Source of the DNA: Cymodocea nodosa
Lineage: Eukaryota > Streptophyta > Magnoliopsida > Alismatales > Cymodoceaceae
Assembly (NCBI GenBank): GCA_036874045.1
Contig: CM072344.1
Location: 12,744,501 to 12,808,500 of the forward strand
Length of the DNA stretch: 64,000 bases
Reading direction: 5' to 3'
Shown: positions 49,991 through 59,706 of the stretch, piece by piece
Layout of the letters: every line of letters begins with the position of its first letter
Position numbering within the stretch: the first letter of the stretch is position 1
Translations under genes and position numbers: made by a program
Notes under the pieces: model-generated
Database searches by the model: none
What the model was told of the DNA's origin: nothing
Seen by the model: the letters and a program-made list of their open reading frames with translations, nothing else

Positions 49991-50853
49991 GCTGTGATTT
50001 TGTGTGTTTAATGTTGTGTGTATTCTGCATTTATTGTTAAAAAAAAAAAAAAATTTATAGTTTTCATTTTTTTTATAAATGAAAAAAAAAACAAACAAAA
50101 TATCAATCCAGTTTGTTGGTATCTGTTCTGGGAAACCAACTAGCTTGCTTGTGAGCCACCAAAGGCATAGGAGTCTGGGTTCCACATAAGACACTGATTT
50201 AGTAATATCTGTTAAATGTTATTTTGTTTTATATTTTGCTTTTATCTATGAATGAAAAGTTTTTCAGAATCAAAAAAATCGGAATATGCAGAAGGAGATA
50301 AAATGGAACAAGGTATGTAACCAATTAATTATCCTGAATTTTAAATCAAACAAAACTTTATTCATGCCTACTACAATTACTGTATTTATTGTCAAGTCTT
50401 TTACATTGAGGACAATGCAAAATGTAGGTATGGGGGGGAGGTAATTAAAGTAACAGCCATGTAAGTTTGTTAATTAAAGAAATTAAAATAGTACTGCAAA
50501 GTTTTGAGGAAATTGAAAAATATATGAACTTGCTGTAACTATCCGATAATTGAGACTATAATTTTTTTATAAACTGCTTGAATGTTATATTTAGAAGGCT
50601 ATATAAGATGCTATTGAATTTACTAGTTATGCAAATCTAGATATAGTATTTTATGTTTTTTCTAAATTTCATAAGTTTAACAGTTTCACGATTTCAAAAT
50701 GAAATCAGAATGCTTAATAAAAAAAATCAGTAAATTATCTGAAGTCCTAAAAGAGTTGAGATGTGAATTCTAGATTAAATGAAACACATATGATTAAAGA
50801 TACATCTAATTTGACTGATTGAACTTGTAGAATGATTTATGTGTAGATCTTAT
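49991..50853 (+). other. Flank downstream of F-box copy 1 (gypsy internal)
   Basis: Runs parallel to 57,624-58,617. It contains an AAACCAACTAGCTTGCTTGTGAGCC-like stretch and TTGAGGACAATGCAAAATGTAGGTATGGGGGGGAGG at 50,407-50,442 (given for position), a G-rich purine run typical of the 3' part of Athila-type elements. It ends where the satellite begins. Confidence 0.6.
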
Positions 50854-51245
50854 TATGTATATATATGTATATATATGTATATATATTTGCATCGGTTGAA
50901 CCGATAATGTTCGGTTCAACCGATACTTTTTATATATATAAAAATATATATATATGTATGTATATTTGTATCGGTTGAACCGATCATGTTCGGTTCAACC
51001 GATACTTTTTATATATATAAATATATATATGTATATATATTTGCATCAGTTGAACCGATCATGTTCAGTTCAACCGATACTTTTTATATATATAAAAATA
51101 TATATATATGTATGTATATTTGTATCGGTTGAACCGATCATGTTCGGTTCAACCGATACTTTTTATATATATAAATATATATATGTATATATATTTTTTG
51201 AATTGGTTGTTCGAGAAAACCGATACTTTATATATATATAAATAA
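50853..51245. repeat. Palindromic satellite, 75-79-bp units in 154-bp pairs
   Basis: Units with an inverted pair TCGGTTGAACCGA ... TCGGTTCAACCGA start at 50,891, 50,970, 51,045 and 51,124, with a degenerate fifth near 51,200. Each pair has a 6-base loop. Spacings alternate 79, 75, 79, 76, and the flanks alternate between TTGCATC and TTGTATC types, so the true period is about 154 bp. (AT)n and TATATG runs fill the spaces. Confidence 0.9.
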
Positions 51246-51587
51246 ATATATATATATGTATATGTATTTTAAGATTAAAATAATAAGAATAATTTATAAT
51301 CTATGGTTTGAACTAATAGATTTAAGATTTCAACCAAAATATATTATAAAACACTACCTAAAATTGTGTAATTAATACATCAATCTGTAATTTTATTTTT
51401 AAAAATGAAAATAATATTAATGACTTGAAAAAGTATACATGCTCTAATTATTACAACATAAATTTAAAAAGTAGTCTAAAAGTACAAAGCATCCAAAGTT
51501 TTACAACATCAATCTACACAATAGTCCAAAGATACAAAGCATTCTACTTATTACTTATTAAGATCCAAAGGTATAATATAAATGGAC

Positions 51588-52993
51588 TTAAATAGTCCTT
51601 CCATCCCACATTGCCATCATCATATCCTCACGCATCTTATCAGCTAATTCTTTTCGTTGTTCTTGAATCGTTCCAACCTGTGAATGTTCATCCATATGCA
51701 CTTCTCCTATTGGTTGTATATCATCAGTAATATTTAATTCTTCTAACTCATCTTGCAAATCTTCAAGTAAATCTTCTTTATCAGCCAATCGAATGAAATT
51801 GTGAAGTAAAAAACATGCGATCACAATCTTCACTTGTGTTTCATATGGATATGGCATCTGACCTCGTAAGATTGAAAAACGATGTTTCACAACTCCAAAT
51901 GTACGCTCAATGACTATTCTTAGTTGTGAATGCCTGTAGTTAAAGTTTTCTACAGCATTACTAGGAAGTCTATCATTAACATAATCAGATAAATGATAGC
52001 ATACACCTCGAAATGGGCAAATATACTGTGGTCGATTGGGATATCCAGCATCTACCAAGTAAAACTTACCTATAGAAGAATAGAAATTAGTATGATAATG
52101 TGCATATTACTTGAAAATATACTAATTGCATTTACCTGGAGGAACTTTGAAACCATTAGGTCTACTAATTGCATCTTGAAGGATACGAGCATCAGCTGCT
52201 GATCCTTCCCAACCAGCTAAAATATATGTAAATCTCATATCAAAATTACATGCTGCCATCACATTTTGAGACAATTCACCTTTCCTATTTCTAAATCTAG
52301 CTATTTCTTGTCCAAAAATAGTTGCTTTGATATGAGTACCATCAATAGCTCCAATGCAATCCTATACACATTAAACATCATTTAATCGTATTCCTTAAAT
52401 AAGATAAAAACTACAATGACATTACAAAAGTGAAAACATACCTTAAAATATGGATAAACATTTACATCATCTGCAATTCGACTTGGTGTTGAAGATGAAG
52501 GTCTTGCTATAAGCACATGATGTAGACGTATTATAGTATTTAATACTTCATTAAAGTATTTGCTAACACTCCAACTTGAACGACTAAATCGCTCAACTGT
52601 TACTCCATACCTTTGATTTTGCCCTACTGTGACAAGGAACATGGCAAATTTCTCTTCAACACTAATGTTGTTGGTATCAGCAATAACTCCTTCATTTTTC
52701 ATTAAAGAACAAAAACTTTTAAACACACTTTGACTCATTCTGTAAATCTTCCGACAATTGTAAGCTTGATGAGGTTGACAAGGATCTAGTAATCTCTTAA
52801 TGTAATCTGCTCCTTCTTTACTATATATACGACTTGTGTTATTGTATAGTAATAGTGACGTACTTGCCATTTTTGCTAAAATTGTCCATGACATTAATAG
52901 ACGTAGTTGCCTTCTTCTAGCCACTTCTTCTTCATCCAGTATGAATGAAATTGCATTATCAACTGTAGTAGTAAACATGTCACTGGGATTCAT
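51588..52993 (-). CDS. PIF/Harbinger transposase, uninterrupted (H2)
   Basis: Three exons, 52,442-52,993, 52,136-52,361 and 51,588-52,069, with GT-AG introns join to an open frame of 419 codons with no stop. The start is the ATG at 52,991-52,993; the splice-like AG just upstream leaves open a further 5' exon. The N-terminal part has RIYSKEGADYIKRLLDP and FAMFLVTVGQNQRYGV. The catalytic set is complete: Asp in GAIDGTHIKA, Asp in LVDAGYPN, Glu in IVIERTFGVVKHRFS. The C-terminus ends MREDMMMAMWDGRTI. It would act in the nucleus with the ORF1 protein to excise and reinsert the element. Length is normal for the family. It is the only intact transposon gene seen in the window. Confidence 0.9.
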
Positions 52994-53029
52994 CCTCACC
53001 TACAAAATAACAAGAATATTACGAATATA

Positions 53030-53215
53030 CCATTTCACATTTCAATATATAAAAGACATTTCACATTTTTAAGAAAATAAAAGACATTTCACATTTTTAA
53101 GAAAAAAAAAGACATTTCACATTTGCAAGAAAATAAAAGACATTCGATGTTTCAACTAATAAAAAGCATTTTACATTTCATAATGATAAGTCATTTCACA
53201 TTTCAATATATAATA
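53030..53215. repeat. Minisatellite with GACATTTCACATTT units
   Basis: Four or more imperfect units of about 30-34 bp such as AAGACATTTCACATTTTTAA lie between transposase and ORF1 of H2. Confidence 0.8.
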
Positions 53216-53315
53216 TCCAGTGTTCATTTCATCCATATATGACCTCCCACAAAAAGATTGGAAAGAAAGTGAATTCATGCACAAAACAAACATTTCATCC
53301 ATTGTAACCATATGC

Positions 53316-54350
53316 TCACTTCCTAAACCTCAACCATCCATAACGCATTTCTGCTGGTAAACTTAAGAACATTTTACAAAATTCTGGCTTTTGGAATAAC
53401 TCCATAGCTTCATATTGTTCTTCTGTAGAAAGACCTTCAATCTGAAGTAACGCTGCAACAGCATGATCTAAATAGTTTTTAGTCTTTTCTTTAATATCAA
53501 CCAACCTTTCCTGTACTTCAACTAATTTTTTTTGTGTATCAACCAACTCTTTAAATTGCTCGTTCCGTGTAGCTTGATTTTGTTGATCTATTTCACACAT
53601 ATGCATAATGGCTTTTGATGCATCTTTAAATGAATCTGCTATGATTTGATGGGACACTGCATGAGGTCTTGCTCGTCTCTTCTTCTTCTCAGTTGCCACC
53701 CTTGAACTTCCTCCTGATGAAGGAGGTAAATCAGAATCCATGTCCATTGTTTCCTAAGTAGTATTGAAAGTGTTCATTTCCACATCTTGCGTGTTTGGTA
53801 CAAACTCTACCTCATCACCTTGTTTAGCCATATTCCCAATGGCCATACTACCTTCAAATATTTGTTGCAATTGCTCAAATATCAAGCATGGTTTGCCTTT
53901 GTAGCTTTCACACTCTAGATGTGCCTATAAAAAGAAAATTGTAGTCAAATGGAAAAAGATAAAGATTACAATATTTTATAAGTCATAAGTGATTAAAAAA
54001 TTAACCTTAACGAACTCTTTCCAAATCTCATCATCAATGTCAGTGTAACCTTGGATGAAATTCCAACCCCATCCACTCTAGTTGGCAATTTTGGAGTAAT
54101 TTCGATACATTAGTCGCCAAGTTTTTAAGCGACTTTCTACATTCTTCCTTGTGATACCTGTGTTTCTTCTAGTATTGTATTTTTCAATTACTTCATCCCA
54201 AGTGCTACCTTTGATTTTTCCATCATGAGTTTTCTTATTTCCTTCATTCAATACTTCTACTAAAATATCTAAGAAATACGCATCTGCTTCAGCATTCCAA
54301 CTAATGTAACTTCTACCTCCACCTGTCCTTCCCTTATCAGGAGTACTCAT
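53316..54350 (-). pseudogene. Harbinger ORF1 (Myb/SANT-like) of H2
   Basis: The ATG at 54,350 starts MSTPDKGRTGGGRSYISWN and continues through FLDILVEVLNEGNKK, GSTWDEVIEKYN and RKNVESRLKTWRLMYRNYSK, a Myb/SANT-like DNA-binding domain. An intron at 53,925-54,005 separates the exons (54,006-54,350 and 53,316-53,924). The second exon holds a basic EKKKRRARPH stretch (possible nuclear signal) and a Val/Lys heptad region VDTQKKLVEVQERLVDIKEK likely to form a coiled coil. Two TAG stops interrupt it, at 54,078-54,080 (H1 has Gln there) and 53,754-53,756. Each exon is otherwise open, so this gene is only lightly damaged. Confidence 0.85.
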
Positions 54351-55490
54351 TTTCTACACAAGCACAGTTTCAACAACTACAATAAAACATATGGAATAAC
54401 AGCAATAATACAAATATTCATATGCATTTGCAAATACCATTACATTCATATTTTTGTCAAAATCATATAAGAGAATTGCAAAAGTAAAAACAAAGTAAAA
54501 CAATTAATCATTGGACATGCTACACACGTTATGTAAAATGAAATTTGTGGGAGTTCTACACAAAAGATTGGTCAAATCTTCTATGTGATGTTTGACAAAG
54601 GTTTAATTGATTCTTATAACTAATGTGCATCTATTGAACAAAATCCTCATTTGAAACTCATAACATGAAGGAAGAAAATAGTATTATAAACTATTTATAA
54701 TGGAAACAAATGTTCGACTAAATTAATGCTACTTTCAATCATCAATGAAAATTAGATATAATAAATTAGCATCAAATGTACAAATCCAGCAAATAAGGAA
54801 AGGACCTACTTGCTTATGAAATAACTTCACAAATGTAAAAAGTATATGTAAAAATCAGGAATGTTGGGATTAAAATTTGTAACATGTGCAAGAAAACCAT
54901 TTTGCAAGTAAATTTACAAATTTTCATATTAATGAATCAAAACTAAGTTAACTATTCACAAGATAAAATGCTACTAATCAAAAGAGAAATTTTGATTACA
55001 TATTCTATGTAGCAATATAATTATGCAAAAAGGTGTATGTTGAAAAATGTGGCTGATAACTCATACATTGTCTTCAAAGTAACTTTTTAATTGATTTGTT
55101 CCAAGGGAAAATTGACCTACAAAATATATGTAATACTAGTTCAGAAGTACACAGAAACTTACCAACTCAAGAAGACATTTTTTACCATCAACTTGTTGCT
55201 GGCTCAAGCAAACATCACCATTAGCAGATCCCTTGGTTAACAACAACAATCTATTTCAATTTTCACCAGTCAAACATGACAGAGTCAACACTTTCTTTCC
55301 ACTTAAACATGTTTGACTAGTATTATAAACATGAGATCTGGTTTATTACCTTCGTGCATCAGTAAAGCATGCAATAAAATTGGGGAAAAAAATATTCTTC
55401 CATCGCACTCGTGTATCAGATGCTATTATAGTGATTAAAACAACGGCACTTCGAGTTTATTGAAAGTGAATAAAGATTTGTATCTTTAGG
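54351..55490 (-). other. H2 leader, AT-rich part, no gene seen
   Basis: AT-rich DNA between the GC-rich 5' leader and ORF1. No domain was recognised on either strand. Confidence 0.4.
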
Positions 55491-55880
55491 CCAAACCTTC
55501 TGCTTCAGCAACGACGGGCGACAACAACTTCGAGCGACAACGGCAGCTAGGGTGATAGTGGAGGCTTCAGGTGACAGTGGCGGCTTCAGGCGACAGCGAG
55601 GGCAGGGGTGGTTTCGGTGTGAGGAGGTTTCGACGGTGCACACCGGAAGCGGCTTCTGTGAGGGCGAGCAGTGAGCGCGACAGTGAGCGTGACTGCCAGT
55701 GCGAGTACGACGACGACTGTGAGGGCGAGTGCGAGCAGCAAGCGTGACGACGAGCACAACTGCGAGTGCGACGGCAACGGCGAGCGTGAGGGAGGGTGAG
55801 TGCGTGCGCGAGAGGGCGAAAATCGCGTGCCCTCTAGGCGAAAATCGCTTGCGCGAGGGTGGGAAAATTTCCGCCGGAAA
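55491..55880. repeat. GC-rich leader of H2 with CGA-CGGCGA-type repeats
   Basis: A CpG-rich island in AT-rich surroundings, built of short imperfect repeats such as GTGAGCG, GCGAGTGCGAG and CGACGACG. Two long Arg/Ser/His-rich frames on the minus strand (55,416-55,991) are by-products of this composition. H1 carries a comparable stretch at 29,935-30,290, so it belongs to the transposon and may hold its promoter. Confidence 0.7.
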
Positions 55881-56017
55881 TGGAAATTGAATCTTATATA
55901 TGGACGGAAATGTGTAAAATTCCTTTTCGTCAATTGACATGCACACTAACGACTTACAAAAGGAAAGTTTGAACTTTCCTTTCCTTTCCATGAATTCTGG
56001 TGTGCACTAACCCCCCC

Positions 56018-56511
56018 TAAGTCACTTTCCCAAAACATGACACGTGTCCACAACTATTTTATAAATAAAAAGAGATTTCGAAGAGTTATACATATAACTA
56101 TCCGATGCCCAGCTGCAATTTCGGATAGTTATAGACAACTCACCGAAAGTTCACTTAAGTCATGCATTATGGTTTCGACACGTGTACTTTAGAAAATAAT
56201 AAAATATTCTTTTAAAACATAACTGTTCGGCAGTTTAAACATAACTATCTAATACATGTTCGGTCTGTTAAACATAACTGTCCGAAATATCAGAAAATTC
56301 GGATACTTAAGAATTTCACAACCTGCAACTTACCGACAGTTTAGAAATGTACTAAATTAACCTTAATTCCCCCAATTTAAGCAGATTCTTTAATTAAAGC
56401 ATATAATAGTGCAATTATAACATAATAGCTTAATTCTCATATGATAAGCTAAATATTATGCAATTAACCATCATTTAACCGTTAATAATATGCACTTTTT
56501 CATTCTAAACA
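56018..56511 (-). mobile_element. Gypsy LTR G3, inverted and truncated
   Basis: In minus-strand reading it starts TGTTTAGAATGAAAAAGTGC at 56,511 and matches G1 and G2 through the TCGGATAGTT region. It is cut at 56,018 by Harbinger H2. Its first base directly abuts F-box copy 2. Confidence 0.85.
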
Positions 56512-57623
56512 ATGCACTAAAGGAAGTATTGAGTAACTTATCAGCTAAAGATTTCTGCAAATTGTATTGTGTGTCATGACAAATTAAAGAATGTGTTAGA
56601 GAAAAATATTTCCATGGACTACAAGTTGCAAAGATGACTAATATTAGAGATGGATTTTTATGGAAGTCATTTAATTGTAGTTCAATCAGCTATGAAAATC
56701 TAAATATGGAAGAAACTGTTGGAATTCCACTCAATACATTAGAAGGAATAGATCATATTATGGAGATAGATGAAGGATTGATTGTTTATAGAACCAAACC
56801 AAGGTATGCTATTCTATTACCAATATTTTGATTAGAAATTCTATTACGAGAGAAGAATGGAATATAGGAAGGCCTAATAGATTTGAAGTACTAACTAAAA
56901 ATTGTGGGTCAGCTTTAACATTTTCTGATAAAAATTTGACCATTCCTAAAAAATTGTATTACTAAAGACTAATAGGAAATTGAGATGAGGATCTATGTTT
57001 AAGTGTGTATAATTTTCTAGGTAGATATTGGAATGAAAATACTGTAATATATCTAGGAGAAAGCATTATTTAACAACATACATGTCATACTTGATGGATA
57101 TATATATCTAGTCACGGATATATCAGTTGCATTTAGATCTAATTTATACATAGTAAGCATAAATAGTTATGATGATGACTTTATAGAAATATTGCCTATA
57201 CCTAATGATATAGCTGAACCACCATCGATAGAACATGATAAAATTCAATTAGGAGTGTGGTATAATGAATATGATGATCCTACACTATATTTAATAAGAT
57301 GATGGGATGAATTGATGAAATTTCAAATATGGATTATGAAAGACCTAAATGAATCGAAGTGGGAAGAGGAATATATTGAAATATATGTAGAAATAAAAAC
57401 AACTAAATTATCTTGGAATAGAAAAGGATCCCTTTATGCATTTCAATTCATTAATAGTAATACACTTGTATTTAGCATTAATAACATATTGCAAGTTTAC
57501 AAATTAAAAAGGAAAGCAGACTGCATTAAAATAGAATTAATAGCAAGGAGAATGATGCCTAAAGGTTTTACTTAGACTGACACGTTTATTCCATTTATAA
57601 CTACTTTTCAATCATATTCCTAA
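56512..57623 (+). pseudogene. F-box protein gene copy 2 (5' end missing)
   Basis: Begins inside the F-box at ALKEVLSNLSAKDFCKLYCVS, with the first 11 codons lost at the LTR junction, and follows copy 1 to the end at 57,621-57,623. Recognisable blocks are YFHGLQVAKMTNIRDGF, GIPLNTLEGIDHIM, IYVEIKTTKLSWN and FSINNILQVYKLKRK. A TGA replaces Lys after CVS (about 56,577), and several more stops and frameshifts lie between 56,830 and 57,310. It is clearly older or less constrained than copy 1. The shared downstream flank (57,624-58,617 against 49,991-50,853) shows both travelled on the same larger unit. Confidence 0.75.
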
Positions 57624-59516
57624 ACTGTGATTTTGTATTTTTAATGTTGTGTGTATGCTACATTTATTTATTTTTAAGAAAAAAAAGAAGCAAAAAAAAG
57701 CAAACTTTTAGTTTCTGTTTATTTATCTTACAAGAAGAAAAAAAAAAAACAAAATATCAATCCAATTTCTTGGTATCTATTTTGAAAAACCAACTAGCTT
57801 ACTTGTGAGCCATCAAAGGCATAGGAGCCTAGGTTCCACACAAGGCACTGATTTAACAATTTATGGCGCCGTTGTTAGTTGTTATTTTGTTATATATTTT
57901 ACTTTCTATTGTGAATGAAAAGTTTTTTTTCAGAATCAAAAGTTGGAAGATATTAAAAGAGATAGAAAAGAACAAGGTATATAATTAATTACTTATCCTG
58001 AATTTACATTCAAACATAGTTTGTGGAGTTATTCATTAACTCAACGAATTAAGTTCGTTAAGTTAAGTACTAAGTCAACGAAACATTATTCATGCCTACT
58101 AACATTTTCTATATTTACTGTAAATCTTTTACATTGAGGACAATGCAAAATATAGGTATGGGGGGAGGTAATTAGATTAAATCCAAGTAATCTTATTAAT
58201 TAGAGGAATTAGGATTGTGTTACAAATTTCTATGGAAACTGAAAACCTTTTATGAAGTTGTTGTAATTAACTTAAATGTCTTACAATTATTCGATAATTG
58301 AAACTGTGAAATTTTTTTTTTTTGAGAATTGTAACTACCTGAAGGTTATATTTTGAATATTATATAAGATGCTATAAAATATTACTATTAATATAAATCT
58401 AGATATAGTATCTTATGTTTTTGCTAAATTTTATGAGTTTAACAGTTTTATGATTTTAAAAAGAAATTAGAATGCTTAACTGAAACTCTAGAAATGATCT
58501 GAAATCCTAAAAGAGCTAAAATATTGATTTTTGGATTAAATGAGATACATATGATCAAGGATACATTTAATTTGATTGATTAAACTTGTAGAATGATTTA
58601 TGTGTAAATCTTATTAAACTACAAAAAAAGTATGAGCTTATTGATATGGATTCATATTTTTCAGTAAATTATAGAAGTAGAATTATATGAGATTTGTGTT
58701 TTATTGCATCTATATTCATGAAATACATATATATACTGTGTTAAAAGAAAAAAAAAAAAAGAGAGGAAAAAAAGAGAAAAACTTTTATGAATTTATTGAT
58801 TTGTTTGATCATGAAACTTTTCTACTTGAGCAGATAGGAATGTAAAGATTATTGACCTGAAAAAGGACTCTTTAAATCTGGCAACCTAAGATCCTAATCA
58901 AATCTAGGATTGTTAACTAAAAGCTCGATACATGGGTACACTAGAAAGCTCTTGTATGATTCAAGTTTTTCAAATTAACTTTTAAAGTAAAAATATGCAT
59001 ATACTGTTTTGAAAAGATAAAAGTATTTTGTGAAGATACAGATATCTTTTGAATCGAGTATATTCTCTATTATCTATGATTACTGAAGTATGAATCTAGA
59101 ATTAGACTTTTGAAGTTGTTTATTTGAGATACAATTTATTATTCTTCTTATTTTAATCATATTGAGTTGAGTTGTGTTTTGAGTCATATGTAGTTGAAAT
59201 TTATTCTAGAAATCATATTGGAAAAATTAAGATAACAGCTGTTTGAAAAAAAGTGATAGTATAACTACCACCTATGTGATGCTAGTATATTTTGTATGTA
59301 GTTTACATATGTTTTAAATATATTTACAAGTGGAAGAGGAGAAAACAATGTTAAATTAGATTACTAAATTAATACAAAATATATTTACATTAATCTAATC
59401 TTAGTATTCTGAAGATACAAAATGAAGAAAGAAATAGTTCTAGCACTTTAGAAAGACCAACTATTTAGATCTTAGTAGTTTGCTAAAGGACTAGCAAAAG
59501 TTAAGTATGAGGGAAG
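57624..59516 (+). other. Gypsy internal 3' region, with PBS-like site and copia-like module
   Basis: 57,864-57,878 reads TGGCGCCGTTGTTAG, close to the tRNA-Asp-type primer site found at 63,865. 58,132-58,170 holds the TTGAGGACAATGC / GGGGGGAGG signature. From 58,535 to about 59,385 the sequence matches the post-pol spacer of copia A. A purine run GTATGAGGGAAG at 59,505-59,516 directly precedes LTR G4 and is the likely polypurine tract. Confidence 0.7.
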
Positions 59517-59706
59517 TGTTTAGAATGAAAAGGTGCATAATATTACTAGTTAAATAATGATTAATTACATTATATTTAGCTTATTATATGAGAATTAAGC
59601 TATTATATTATAATTGCACTATTATATGCCTTAATGAAAGAATCTACATAATTTCAAGGAATTAGTATTAATTAAGCATATTTCTACACTGTTGGTGAGT
59701 TACAAG
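59517..59706 (+). mobile_element. Gypsy LTR G4, first 190 bp
   Basis: Starts TGTTTAGAATGAAAAGGTGC just after a polypurine-like tract, so it is a 3' LTR. It is cut at 59,707 by copia LTR A4. Confidence 0.85.

Larger units (their letters stand above)
51246..56017 (-). mobile_element. PIF/Harbinger DNA transposon H2, one end missing
   Basis: The 5' end (high coordinate) has GCACTAACCCCCCC at 56,004-56,017 followed by TAA at 56,018-56,020, the mirror of the H1 end GGGGGGGTTAGTGC with its TTA duplication. It carries ORF1 and transposase on the minus strand in the same order and with the same introns as H1. No matching end was found on the low side: sequence past the transposase stop runs into the satellite near 51,245, so that end is lost or its position is uncertain. 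It sits in an inverted gypsy LTR. Confidence 0.85.

Noticed and set aside
50100-50200. tRNA-like segment (GTGAGCC ... GGGTTCCAC)
   Set aside because: Only a weak B-box resemblance; no cloverleaf pairing could be drawn, and the stretch recurs as part of the gypsy flank at 57,800.
50954-51241. A repetitive 95-codon protein
   Set aside because: It is the translation of the palindromic satellite and has no start or coding features beyond the repeat.
50853-51245. CRISPR-like array of palindromic repeats
   Set aside because: The spacers are AT runs rather than unique sequences, and the genome is clearly eukaryotic; it is a satellite.
55416-55991. Long Arg/Ser/His-rich open frames on the minus strand as genes
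   Set aside because: They overlap in two frames, follow the short CGA-type repeats and have no domain; they are by-products of the GC-rich leader of Harbinger H2.
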